Assembly (NCBI GenBank): GCA_016210495.1
Contig: JACQUC010000150.1
Location: 1 to 46,398, forward strand
DNA from: Chloroflexota bacterium
GTDB taxonomy: Bacteria > Chloroflexota > FW602-bin22 > JACPRP01
Length of the DNA stretch: 46,398 nucleotides
Direction of reading: 5' to 3'
Position 1 is the stretch's first letter. Each line of letters starts with the position of its first letter. Shown piece after piece: positions 22,969-31,896 of the stretch. A program made the position numbers and the translations under genes. The notes beneath the pieces are model-generated. The model had not been told where the DNA came from. It saw nothing but the letters and a program-made list of their open reading frames with translations, and ran no database searches.

Positions 22969-24726
22969 TTGCCAGAAATCATCCGCCTGGACAACGTCTA
23001 CAAGAAGTTCATCATTCACCACGAAAAGCATCGCTCGTTCCAGGACGTGGTCGTGAATCTCTTCAGCGACAACGGTTCTAGCGAGGAGTTCTGGGCACTG
23101 GAAGACGTCAGCTTCGGGGTGCGCAAGGGCGAGACGCTGGGCATAATCGGCCAGAACGGCTCGGGCAAGAGCACGATTCTAAAGCTGATTTCGAGAATTA
23201 TCGAGCCCACGGCGGGCAAGATTACCACGAACGGCACGGTCTCTTCACTGCTCGAGCTAGGCGCAGGCTTCCACCCAGATCTAACCGGTCGAGACAACGT
23301 CTTCCTCAACGGGTCGCTCCTTGGCTTCACTCGTCGCGAAATGGAGAGTATGTTCGACGAGATAGTCGAGTTCTCCGAGCTTGAGAGGTTCATCGACGTG
23401 CCTGTCAAGCACTACTCCTCCGGAATGTATATGCGCCTAGCCTTCGCGGTCGCGATAAACGTCGATCCGGATATCTTGCTAATCGACGAGGTGCTTGCCG
23501 TGGGCGATAAAGCTTTCCAGGACAAATGCATGGAAAGATTGCGCGACTTCCAGAGCCTGGGAAAGACGATAGTCTTCGTGTCCCATTCGTTAGGTTTGGT
23601 GAAGAACCTCTGCAATCGCGCCATTTGGATCGACAAGGGTAAGATCAGATCGATCAGCGAAAGCAAGAAAGTGGTGTTCGATTACTTGTGCGAGGTCGAG
23701 GTCCACCAGGAAGCTGCCGAGCGGGACCAGCGTCACTCGTCTGGCGTTCAAGCCCGCGCCAGCCAGCGCAGTGCAGAAGCTAACCCAAGTAGTATCCAGA
23801 TACTCGATGTAAAGCTCCTTGGCAAAGATCGTTTCGAAAGGCGCGATTTTGGCACCGGCGACGACGTGGTGATCCGGATATATTACGGCTTCCAAGATAA
23901 GCATTTGCCGCAGGACTGCAGGTTTTCTGTGGGTATTTTGGACGCCAACGGCACTCCCGTGCACACAGCTTCTTACCGTAAGGTGGCTGGACAGGTCGAC
24001 GCTTCACAGGGTCGAGGCATCCTGGAGGCGGCCTACCCGGCTTTACCCTTACTTGAGGGGACGTATAGCCTATCGGTTGCCGTGTGGCCGGGCGATTCCT
24101 CTGAGTCGCCCATCGACGTGTACCATCACAAGTGCAGGTTTTCGATGACAGGGGGATCCGCATCCGGCGGGAGCCACGAAGAAGGCCTGGTGTCCTTACG
24201 ACACGTCTGGCTTGACAGCGCCGGGCTATCGCGTTATTTAGACGGCGGCACGGATGCTGCCGGGCCTGATGGCCAGGATTCACAACTGCCATCGATTGGC
24301 CGGCACACTGAATCGGCTAACGGCCTTCCCTGGCACATATATGTGGGAGAAAACGACGCCGAGTGGTTGCGTGACGGGTGGTACCCTCTTGAGGGCACCA
24401 TCCCCCGATTCCGCTGGACGGCCCCCCGGGCCTCGTTGGCGATGGTCGTTCCACAGCACGCGTGCGGCCTGTTTCTCAAGGCGGCCGATCCGAACGCGGC
24501 GTTCCGTCAGCTTAAGGGGCGTGTTTTGCTAAGGGACGCGGTGCTTGGCGAGTTCCAGCTTCATGGTCCGGAAACTCAGTGCTTATCCTTCGCCCTGGGT
24601 GCCGATTCATGTGGGAGGGCCGATGTTACCATCGAGGTCGAGCCACCGGCCGTGCCGGCTCGACTGGGCATAAACTCCGATACTAGAGAATTGGGACTGG
24701 TCGTCTACGAGATCTGGTCGGAGTAA
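22969..24726 (+). CDS. wzt: Polysaccharide export ATPase (Wzt-like) with two C-terminal domains
   Basis: The 585-residue ATP-binding partner of the Wzm-like permease. The ABC domain has Walker A GQNGSGKST at 61-69, signature SSGMYMRLAFA at 150-160, Walker B DILLIDE at 168-174 and the switch His in VFVSHS near 206. About 265-395 is a Wzt-type carbohydrate-binding beta-sandwich, which in O9a-type systems recognises the capped chain end. An extra module at about 450-585 (FRWTAPRASL.., DTRELGLVVYEIW) is beyond the usual Wzt length. The start is TTG 22969 with GAGGACAGGG just upstream; the open frame to 22912 lies in the preceding gene. The preceding gene stops 11 bases before. Confidence 0.9.
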   Translation: MPEIIRLDNVYKKFIIHHEKHRSFQDVVVNLFSDNGSSEEFWALEDVSFGVRKGETLGIIGQNGSGKSTILKLISRIIEPTAGKITTNGTVSSLLELGAGFHPDLTGRDNVFLNGSLLGFTRREMESMFDEIVEFSELERFIDVPVKHYSSGMYMRLAFAVAINVDPDILLIDEVLAVGDKAFQDKCMERLRDFQSLGKTIVFVSHSLGLVKNLCNRAIWIDKGKIRSISESKKVVFDYLCEVEVHQEAAERDQRHSSGVQARASQRSAEANPSSIQILDVKLLGKDRFERRDFGTGDDVVIRIYYGFQDKHLPQDCRFSVGILDANGTPVHTASYRKVAGQVDASQGRGILEAAYPALPLLEGTYSLSVAVWPGDSSESPIDVYHHKCRFSMTGGSASGGSHEEGLVSLRHVWLDSAGLSRYLDGGTDAAGPDGQDSQLPSIGRHTESANGLPWHIYVGENDAEWLRDGWYPLEGTIPRFRWTAPRASLAMVVPQHACGLFLKAADPNAAFRQLKGRVLLRDAVLGEFQLHGPETQCLSFALGADSCGRADVTIEVEPPAVPARLGINSDTRELGLVVYEIWSE

Positions 24727-24728
24727 GC

Positions 24729-26102
24729 ATGGGCACTTCAGTCTCGGCCATCATCGTCACCTACAACAGCGAGGCCCATATCAAAGGGTGCCTCGAGGCG
24801 CTGTTGAGGTCTACTTACCCGATCTCACAGTTCATCGTCGTCGACAACGCCTCGACTGACAACACCGTCCGCATCGTCGAAGCCAACTTCCCTATGGCCC
24901 AGCTTTTGAAGAACGATGGGAACCTTGGCTTCGCAGGCGGCGTCAATGCGGGCCTCGCCAGGGCCACCGGCGACATCATCGTTGTTGTGAACCCCGACGT
25001 GGTGGTGGAACGTGAGTGGCTCGGCGAGCTTGTCAAGGCCGTCGTCGACAATCCGGACGCCGGCATCGTCGGCAGCAAGCTTCTGTTCGGCGACGGCCGC
25101 ACTATCCAACACGCGGGCGGCATACTTAAGTACCCGGTGGCACTTTCCGATCACTACGGCTACGGCGAGCTCGACGTGGGCCGGTACGACCGGCTTAGAG
25201 ACGTCGATTACGTCACCGGCGCAGCCCTCGCCATCAGGCGCGAGGTTCTGCAGTCGCTAGGCGGCTTTGACGAGACTTTCTACCCCGCCTATTTCGAGGA
25301 GACCGACCTCTGCCGGCGCATCAAGATGGCTGGCTTCAAGGTTTTGTACGTGCCAACGGCGGTTGGCATTCATTACGAATCGGCATCTGCGGTCCGCAAC
25401 AGTTACAACTACTATTACTTCTACCATCGCAATCGCTTGCGTTTCGTGCTCAAGCACTATAGCCCGGACCAGCTCGCCGGCGATTTCTTTCCCGCGGAGA
25501 CCCATCGTCTCAGCCCAACGTGGCCGGCGGAAGAAAGAAAGGCCCTGGTCAGGGTCTATCGCGAGGTCGCAGAGGAGCTGCCGCTCACACGCGGCTTGCA
25601 GGCGTCGGCGGAGGATAGCGCAGAGGTGGCAAGCGCCCTCGGCCGTTTGCGAGAACGCGCCCACGAGCTTTTCGGCGACTCCGACGGGCGGATCGAAGTG
25701 GCGACTTCGCGGCTGGCCAGGCTGCGGGAGATTCAACATGTAGCTGAGCAGCCTTTTGTATCAAGTGTGCCACTCGCAGGCCCCATCATCGTTCGATTCC
25801 GCGAGGCGTGGAACTGGGTTTCGACTAAATGGTATGTCCGGCAATTGATTCAGCAACAAAACCGGTTCAATGCCCAGATGGTCGACTATCTGGTGGAACT
25901 GGAAGACAGGCTTACGGAGTTGCGCCGATGTCTGGACGAGGTCGAGCAGATTGGTATCCACGCCGACAGGAAAGGCGTCGAGCTCACGCGCGATCTTGCT
26001 GCACTCGGCTACCAGCTTCGTAAGATTAGAGAGAGCGTGGATGGCGATCCTGGCGCCTCGCCCCGGCCACAGCACGAAACCGGGCCACGCGCGGGCCGGT
26101 GA
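24729..26102 (+). CDS. Rhamnosyltransferase-like GT2 with coiled-coil tail
   Basis: A 457-residue cytoplasmic glycosyltransferase related to WbbL-type rhamnosyltransferases. It shows SAIIVTYNSEAHI at residues 5-17, VVDNASTDNT near 37, GNLGFAGGVNAGL near 66, VVNPDVVVEREW near 87 and the acceptor-side AYFEETDLCRR near 189. From about residue 330 a helical tail holds an amphipathic or membrane-associated stretch (PIIVRFREAWNWVSTKWYV) and a coiled coil (about 385-440). It starts two bases after the Wzt stop and ends in a GTGA overlap with the next gene. Confidence 0.87.
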   Translation: MGTSVSAIIVTYNSEAHIKGCLEALLRSTYPISQFIVVDNASTDNTVRIVEANFPMAQLLKNDGNLGFAGGVNAGLARATGDIIVVVNPDVVVEREWLGELVKAVVDNPDAGIVGSKLLFGDGRTIQHAGGILKYPVALSDHYGYGELDVGRYDRLRDVDYVTGAALAIRREVLQSLGGFDETFYPAYFEETDLCRRIKMAGFKVLYVPTAVGIHYESASAVRNSYNYYYFYHRNRLRFVLKHYSPDQLAGDFFPAETHRLSPTWPAEERKALVRVYREVAEELPLTRGLQASAEDSAEVASALGRLRERAHELFGDSDGRIEVATSRLARLREIQHVAEQPFVSSVPLAGPIIVRFREAWNWVSTKWYVRQLIQQQNRFNAQMVDYLVELEDRLTELRRCLDEVEQIGIHADRKGVELTRDLAALGYQLRKIRESVDGDPGASPRPQHETGPRAGR

Positions 26103-27295
26103 GCACGGTGATGAGAATCGCTTACTTCAGTCCGCTGAACCCGCAGAAATCCGGCATCTCCGACTACAGCGAAGAGCTGCTACCATACGTCGCCCAGCAC
26201 GCCGAGATAGATCTGTTCGTGGACGACGTTGCTCCCAGCAATCGCGAGATCACCGAGAACTTCGCCGTCCACAACTTCCGAGCCTTCGGCGGGATGTGGC
26301 AGCGGCAAGCGTACGATGTTGCCCTTTACCATATGGGCAACCACACTTGCCACGAGTTCATCTACCGCACGCTGCTGCGACACCCCGGCATAACGGTGTT
26401 GCACGATTACAATCTTCACCTTTTCGTTCTGGAAACGAACGCCTCCAGGCGTGATTATGCCGGATATGTGCGTGAGATGGGTTATGCCTATGGCGCCGAG
26501 GGAACCGCCGCGGCCAGGGCAGCCATCAGGGTTCGGTGGGATAATCCCACGCTTCGTTACCCGCTCAACGAGCGGGCGATCGACTCGAGCCTGGGGCTCA
26601 TCGTCCACAATGAGTTCTCGAAGAGGCTGATCCAGAGCTCCCACCCGACAACACCCGTGGCCAGGGTACCACACGGCATGGCGATAGCGGATTCCGAGTC
26701 TGCCAGCCGGACATCGCTGGACATCCGCGAGAGCACGTTCGTCGTCGGCACTTTCGGTCTCGCGACGCCAGAAAAGCGGCTGGACGTGGTGCTGAGAGCT
26801 TTTGCGAGGTTCCATCGCTCTTTCCCGGATTCGATGCAGCTCATCGTCGGCGAGATACCTCCCGGAAACGATGTTGCATCACTGGTGCGAGAGCTTGCAT
26901 TGGATGACTGCGTGAGGATAACCGGCTTCGTCGACAAGCAGAGCCTTCACTGGCATATTCAGGCCAGCGACGTCTGCGTCAACCTGCGCTATCCTACTTG
27001 CGGAGAAACGTCAGGCATTCTCCTCAGGTGCATGGCAGCCGCCAAACCGGTGATAGTCTCCCACGTTGGATCGTTTGCCGAGCTGCCGGACGGGTCGTGC
27101 CTCAAGGTTTTTGTGGACGAGGAAGAAATCGACGGCGTGGCGGCTGCACTCGAACATCTGGCCGCCGATGGGGCCGAGCGGGAAAGGATGGGGCGGGCGG
27201 CCCGCGAGTACGTGAGACTCGAGCACGACTTCGCGCAAACTGCCCGGGGGTACGTGGATTTCATCAACGGGGTGCTCGATGGTACGTGTTTGTGA
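26099..27295 (+). CDS. Glycosyltransferase family 4
   Basis: A 398-residue GT-B enzyme. The N-terminal half begins MRIAYFSPLNPQKSGISDYS, a start typical of GT4 enzymes in these loci. The C-terminal half has VGTFGLATPEKRLDVVLRAF near residue 215 and CGETSGILLRCMAAAKPVIVS near 300 (EX7E-type donor site). The GTG at 26099 overlaps the previous stop (GTGA); ATG at 26111 is an in-frame alternative. The sugar is unknown. Confidence 0.86.
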   Translation: MSTVMRIAYFSPLNPQKSGISDYSEELLPYVAQHAEIDLFVDDVAPSNREITENFAVHNFRAFGGMWQRQAYDVALYHMGNHTCHEFIYRTLLRHPGITVLHDYNLHLFVLETNASRRDYAGYVREMGYAYGAEGTAAARAAIRVRWDNPTLRYPLNERAIDSSLGLIVHNEFSKRLIQSSHPTTPVARVPHGMAIADSESASRTSLDIRESTFVVGTFGLATPEKRLDVVLRAFARFHRSFPDSMQLIVGEIPPGNDVASLVRELALDDCVRITGFVDKQSLHWHIQASDVCVNLRYPTCGETSGILLRCMAAAKPVIVSHVGSFAELPDGSCLKVFVDEEEIDGVAAALEHLAADGAERERMGRAAREYVRLEHDFAQTARGYVDFINGVLDGTCL

Positions 27296-27331
27296 AGGGT
27301 TGATGCCCTGGATGTTTCCGTCGGTAGGCTG

Positions 27332-28516
27332 GTGAGATTGGACAGAATCGCCTTCGTCGTCCCCTGGTACGGCCCGAATATCCCAGGTGGTGCCGAGATG
27401 GTGTGCCGCAAGCTCGCGGAAGCGCTCAGCGCCGATGGCCTGGACGTGGAGGTCTTGACGACGTGCGTCAAGGACTTTTACGCCGACTGGGGCGATAACT
27501 TCTACCGGGAGGGGACGTATCACGAGAACGGGGTCACGGTTAGACGGTTCGGCGTTAGGCGTAGGAACAAGCGGCTATTCGACTCCATCAACCTCAAGCT
27601 GATGAATCGGCTGCCGGTATCCGCCGCCGAAGAGCAGCAGTTCGTCGAAGAAATCGTGCGCAGCGATGCCCTGTGCGCTTTTATCGCCGACAACAGGCGC
27701 AGCTACTCCTTCGTCTTCATTCCCTACATGTTCGGCACGACCTGCTGGGCTTTGCCGCTCTGCCCAGAGCGCTCGCTGCTGATCCCTTGCCTGCACGACG
27801 AGCCGTACGCCTACATGCGGCCCTATCGGGCCGTTTTCGAATCGGCAGCCGGATTGGTCTTCTTGTCGAGGCCGGAAATGGAGCTGGCGCTCAGGCTGTA
27901 CGACCTGGATCCGAAACGATGCCATCTGGTGGGAGGTGGCGTCGACACGGAAGTGACGGGCGATGCAACCAGCTTCAGGGCCAAGTACAAGCTCCCGGAG
28001 CCGTTTCTGCTGTATGTTGGGCGACGGGAGCCGGGTAAGAACACGCCCCTTCTCCTGGAATACTTCTCCCGGTTCAAGCGGCGGTACCCTGGCGAGCTAA
28101 AGCTGGTGCTGGCGGGCTCGGGGATGGCCGGCCTCTCTCCGGATAGCGCGGCGGATATCGTCGACCTCGGATTTCTGTCCGAGGATGACAAGTGTGGCGC
28201 CTACGCGGCGGCAAGCCTGGTGTGCCAGCCGTCCGTACACGAGAGCTTCTCGCTGTCGATAATGGAGGCCTGGGTCCAGGGGACCCCGGTGCTGGTACAC
28301 GCCGGCTGTGGCGTGACGAGTGATCACTGCACCACGAGCAACGGCGGCCTGTGCTTCCGTGATTACGACGAGTTCGAGGAGTGCGTCTCGCTTTTGCTTG
28401 GCGACGGAAATCTGGCCCGACAAATGGGGGCCAACGGTAGACGGTATGTACTGAACAGTTTCAGTTGGCCGCGCATCACACAGAGGTACGTGGACATTCT
28501 GCGGGGACTTTCGTGA
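27332..28516 (+). CDS. Glycosyltransferase family 4, paralogue A
   Basis: A 394-residue GT-B enzyme starting RLDRIAFVVPWYGPNIPGGAE. The donor-binding half has LLYVGRREPGKNTPLLLEYF near residue 226 and HESFSLSIMEAWVQGTPVLV near 306 (EX7E). The N-terminal lead, an LTTC motif near residue 45 and the end (CTTSNGGLCFRDYDEF) are closely shared with the proteins at 29570 and 36836, so the three arose by duplication. The GTG at 27332 begins 36 bases after the previous gene. The frame ends in a GTGA overlap with the next one. Confidence 0.87.
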   Translation: MRLDRIAFVVPWYGPNIPGGAEMVCRKLAEALSADGLDVEVLTTCVKDFYADWGDNFYREGTYHENGVTVRRFGVRRRNKRLFDSINLKLMNRLPVSAAEEQQFVEEIVRSDALCAFIADNRRSYSFVFIPYMFGTTCWALPLCPERSLLIPCLHDEPYAYMRPYRAVFESAAGLVFLSRPEMELALRLYDLDPKRCHLVGGGVDTEVTGDATSFRAKYKLPEPFLLYVGRREPGKNTPLLLEYFSRFKRRYPGELKLVLAGSGMAGLSPDSAADIVDLGFLSEDDKCGAYAAASLVCQPSVHESFSLSIMEAWVQGTPVLVHAGCGVTSDHCTTSNGGLCFRDYDEFEECVSLLLGDGNLARQMGANGRRYVLNSFSWPRITQRYVDILRGLS

Positions 28517-29568
28517 AAGTAAGCATCGTCACGGCCAGCTTCGAAGAGGGCGACGCCATCGGCAACTACATCCGCACGCTATCCGACCTGCTCGGCGAGC
28601 TCGGCTTTTCGGTCGAGATCTACGCCGAGAACCTCACCAGGGTCAGAGGCTATCCCCACTTTCACTGGCGCTATTACAACTCTCGCGGCAAAGCCATACT
28701 GTGGTATCACTACTCCATCTACTCGGAAACCCTACAGTGTTTGAAGTCCAGCCGGGACTGGAAGGTCGTCGACTTCCACGGGGTCTCGCCACCCCGGCTG
28801 TTCAGTGGCTACAACAGCCACCTGGAGGAGCTTTGCAGCAAGGGCGAGCTCGCCTTCAAGGACTTCGCCGCCGACGCCGACGTCTGTGTGGTCCACTCCG
28901 ACTACGCCAGAGATGTCGCCAGGGCGAACGGATACGCCAACATCGAGAAGATCCCCCTCGTCGTCGATACGAAGCACCTGGGGACGGACGACGCGGAGCT
29001 GTCGGCGTTGTTGGGGCGGATCGAGTACCTTCTATTCGTTGGCAGAGTCGTGCCTCAGAAGTCCATCGTGGACCTGGTCACGACCTTTGGCGAGCTAAAG
29101 AAGTGGCGGCCAGGCATAAAGCTGTTCATCGTTGGCGAGACGGAGATTGCCGCTTCCTACTTTGGACACGTGCGGGACGTGGTTAGGCGCCTGAAGCTCG
29201 AGGAAGATGTGGTCTTCACGGGCAGGGTGACGAACCCCGAGGTACTGTCGAGCCTGTACAGGCACGCCCGGTTCTCGCTGTGCCTATCCGAATGGGAAAG
29301 CTTCTGTGTTCCCATCGTGGAATCCATGTTCTTTGGAGTCCCGGTGGTTGCTAATAACGTTGCACCCATACCGGAGGTATTGGGCACGGCAGGTTTGATC
29401 GTGCGTAAAGACGACCACGCGGCAACGGCGCGATCGATACACGAGACCCTGTCGGACGGGGATTCGTACGCCGGGCTCAAGTCCGCCTGCGCTGCGCGAG
29501 CGTCGATGTTCACCGAGCATAAGCTCAAGGCCGCCATCGCCGAGATGCTGGGCCGGAGATTTGGCTAA
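28513..29568 (+). CDS. Glycosyltransferase family 4
   Basis: A 351-residue GT-B enzyme beginning MKVSIVTASFEEGDAIGNYI. It has LLFVGRVVPQKSIVDLVTTF near residue 171, VVFTGRVTNPEVLSSLYRHA near 234 and the EX7E donor site in EWESFCVPIVESMFFGVPVV near 259. It differs clearly from the three-paralogue set around it. The GTG at 28513 overlaps the previous TGA; the open frame to 28465 is inside the preceding gene. Confidence 0.86.
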   Translation: MKVSIVTASFEEGDAIGNYIRTLSDLLGELGFSVEIYAENLTRVRGYPHFHWRYYNSRGKAILWYHYSIYSETLQCLKSSRDWKVVDFHGVSPPRLFSGYNSHLEELCSKGELAFKDFAADADVCVVHSDYARDVARANGYANIEKIPLVVDTKHLGTDDAELSALLGRIEYLLFVGRVVPQKSIVDLVTTFGELKKWRPGIKLFIVGETEIAASYFGHVRDVVRRLKLEEDVVFTGRVTNPEVLSSLYRHARFSLCLSEWESFCVPIVESMFFGVPVVANNVAPIPEVLGTAGLIVRKDDHAATARSIHETLSDGDSYAGLKSACAARASMFTEHKLKAAIAEMLGRRFG

Positions 29569-29569
29569 G

Positions 29570-30742
29570 ATGAAGATCGCTTTCGTCGTTCAAAGATACG
29601 GGTGTGAGGTCAATGGCGGGTCGGAGACGCTCTGTCGCTGGGTGGCGGAGCACCTGGCCAAGTACTTCGAGGTCCACGTGGTGACCACGTGTGCCCTGGA
29701 CTACCTCACCTGGGAGAACAGCTTTCCGCCGGGCCTGGAGGTCATCAACGACGTGGTGGTACACAGGTTCGCCGTCGGGAAGACCCGCGATGTCGATGAT
29801 TTCACCCGGTTCTCCGAGAAGGTCTTCATTCAGCCGCACTCGTATCTCGACGAGCTGGAGTGGATGGAGAGGCAAGGGCCGTACAGTCCGGATCTACTGG
29901 GGTTCATTCGCGCGAGCAGGCAACAGTTCGACGCCTTCATCTTCTTTACTTACCTGTATTTTCCCACTTTCTTCGGCCTGCAGTTGGTGCCGGAAAAGAG
30001 CCTTCTCGTGCCGACGGCGCACAACGAGCCACAAATCTACCTGGATATCTTTCGGACCACGTTCCACCTGCCGCGCTTCTTGGTCTACAACACCGAGGCG
30101 GAATGCCGGTTTGTGCAAAAGAGGTTCGGCAATGCTCACATTCCCAGCCAAGTGGTAGGAACGGGTGTCGACCTCCAGCCAGGAATGGAGCCCGACGAGT
30201 TTCGGCGAGCAAACAATATCGCCGGGCCCTTTGTGCTGTACGTGGGCCGTGTGCACCAGTCGAAAGGTTGCCAGCAGCTCTTTGACGACTTCATCTCATT
30301 CAAGCAGGAGAACCCGATCGACTTGAAGCTGGTGCTGATGGGCAAGGAGAATATGCCAGTGCCGCACCATCCCGACATTGTCAGTCTAGGTTTCGTCTCC
30401 GAAGGAGAGAAGGTTGCCGGCTTGCGGGCGAGCAGTCTTGTGATCGTTCCTTCATACTATGAGAGCCTTTCGCTCACGACGCTGGAAGCCTGGCTCGCCG
30501 AGAAGCCTGTGCTGGTCAACGGTCGCTGCGAGGTGCTGCGTGAGCATTGCCAGCGCAGCGATGGAGGGCTATACTACGCCACATATGACGAGTACAAGGA
30601 ATGCCTTGGGCTGCTGTGCCGCGACGCCGCATTGAGGCAGCGTCTGGCCATTAACGGCAGGGAGTACGTTGCAGCTAACTACACCTGGCCTACGATCGAG
30701 CGCAAGTACCGCGATATTCTAGAAGAAGTGATATCCGAGTGA
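29570..30742 (+). CDS. Glycosyltransferase family 4, paralogue B
   Basis: A 390-residue GT-B enzyme beginning MKIAFVVQRYGCEVNGGSE, a paralogue of the proteins at 27332 and 36836. The donor half has FVLYVGRVHQSKGCQQLFDD near residue 222 and YESLSLTTLEAWLAEKPVLV near 301 (EX7E), then CQRSDGGLYYATYDEYKE. ATG 29570 is preferred over TTG 29561 because the GGAG at 29555 is well spaced only for the ATG. It overlaps the end of the previous gene region with no gap. Confidence 0.87.
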   Translation: MKIAFVVQRYGCEVNGGSETLCRWVAEHLAKYFEVHVVTTCALDYLTWENSFPPGLEVINDVVVHRFAVGKTRDVDDFTRFSEKVFIQPHSYLDELEWMERQGPYSPDLLGFIRASRQQFDAFIFFTYLYFPTFFGLQLVPEKSLLVPTAHNEPQIYLDIFRTTFHLPRFLVYNTEAECRFVQKRFGNAHIPSQVVGTGVDLQPGMEPDEFRRANNIAGPFVLYVGRVHQSKGCQQLFDDFISFKQENPIDLKLVLMGKENMPVPHHPDIVSLGFVSEGEKVAGLRASSLVIVPSYYESLSLTTLEAWLAEKPVLVNGRCEVLREHCQRSDGGLYYATYDEYKECLGLLCRDAALRQRLAINGREYVAANYTWPTIERKYRDILEEVISE

Positions 30743-30750
30743 GGAGCTGA

Positions 30751-31896
30751 ATGAGGCTGCGATCGCTGGAAATCGTGAGATGCCCCGGGTGCCGGGGGCG
30801 GATCGAAGCCGTCGGAGCCGATCTTGAGACGAGTAGCCTATCCGATGGGTTACTCGAGTGTACCGAGTGCAAGAGACGATACGCGGTCGGCAGAGGCATG
30901 GCCTTCTTGCACCTGGAATACGAGGCGTCGAGCAGCAAAGCTAGAGAAGCCCAGGGCTGGGTCGACTACCACAAGATGAAGGGCATTTACGATCAAACGG
31001 GCGTCGAAACCGACTTCGCTCTGCCATACTTTCCCGAGGAACCCTGGGTGGAGCTCGCCAAGCAGTTCGACATCGGCTTGGAGATAGCTAACCTGAAAGG
31101 CGGAGAGAGGGTCCTCGACCTGGGCGCGGGCCGGGGCTGGGCGGCCAAGCATTTTGCGCTCATGGGATGCGACGCGGTCGCCGTGGACATCGTGCCGGAC
31201 GAGCAGGTTGGCCTTGGCCGGGCCAGGGCACTGATGCAGCGGGCGGGTGTGTACTACGAAACGATCATCGGCGACAGCGAGAACCTGCCTCTTGCCGACG
31301 ACGTTTTCGATCTGGTGTTCTGCTGCGGCGTACTTCACCACAGCACATCCCTCGAAATTCTGGCGGCGAGCATCCGGCGCATCCTTAAGCCTGGCGGGAG
31401 GCTTCTCGCGATCCACGAGCCGTGTGTCCCGGAGTGGCAGAACGAGGCGGAAGCCTTGTTTGCCGCTTCGGAGGAGCTTGCCTGTGGCATCAACGAGCGT
31501 CGCTACGATCTTGCGGAGCATTATCGCGCGTTTCAGCAGGCTGGGTTTAGCGAAATCGAGGTTTTCCCGTGGCAGTCCTACCATCTCTCCGACGACGATC
31601 TAAGGTCCTGGAGCATGGAGCTTGGCATCACTGGCAATGGCAGATCCCCAGATTCGCTGTTCTGGTTGCTGCGCCACCCGAGGCAGTTGATGAACGGAAT
31701 CCCTGGCCACCACAGAGGGTTTCGGGGGTTGTGCTGGTTACTGTGCCACCCGAAGCTCTTGCTAAGGCGGCTCGTGGGAAAGCAGGGCGGTAGCGTGTCC
31801 TCCGCGCTGCCAAAGCCACGCTCGGATAGAGAAAGGCTCCAGCAAAGGATACTGCGCCAATGCGGCGGATCGATAGTTCTTTGCGCGAGGAAGTGA
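30751..31896 (+). CDS. SAM methyltransferase with N-terminal zinc ribbon
   Basis: A 381-residue protein. The N terminus is a Trm112-like four-cysteine ribbon (Cys11, 14, 37, 40) followed by the methyltransferase core: VLDLGAGRGWAAKHF at 121-135, VAVDIVPDE near 148, DLVFCCGVLHH near 188 and ILKPGGRLLAIHEP near 210. This architecture is common for sugar or lipid methyltransferases in surface-glycan loci; the target is unknown. GAGGAG lies just before the ATG at 30751. The C-terminal 100 residues (two LLRHPRQLM / LLCHPKLLLRRL repeats) are basic and may touch the membrane. The following gene starts inside its stop codon. Confidence 0.85.
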   Translation: MRLRSLEIVRCPGCRGRIEAVGADLETSSLSDGLLECTECKRRYAVGRGMAFLHLEYEASSSKAREAQGWVDYHKMKGIYDQTGVETDFALPYFPEEPWVELAKQFDIGLEIANLKGGERVLDLGAGRGWAAKHFALMGCDAVAVDIVPDEQVGLGRARALMQRAGVYYETIIGDSENLPLADDVFDLVFCCGVLHHSTSLEILAASIRRILKPGGRLLAIHEPCVPEWQNEAEALFAASEELACGINERRYDLAEHYRAFQQAGFSEIEVFPWQSYHLSDDDLRSWSMELGITGNGRSPDSLFWLLRHPRQLMNGIPGHHRGFRGLCWLLCHPKLLLRRLVGKQGGSVSSALPKPRSDRERLQQRILRQCGGSIVLCARK

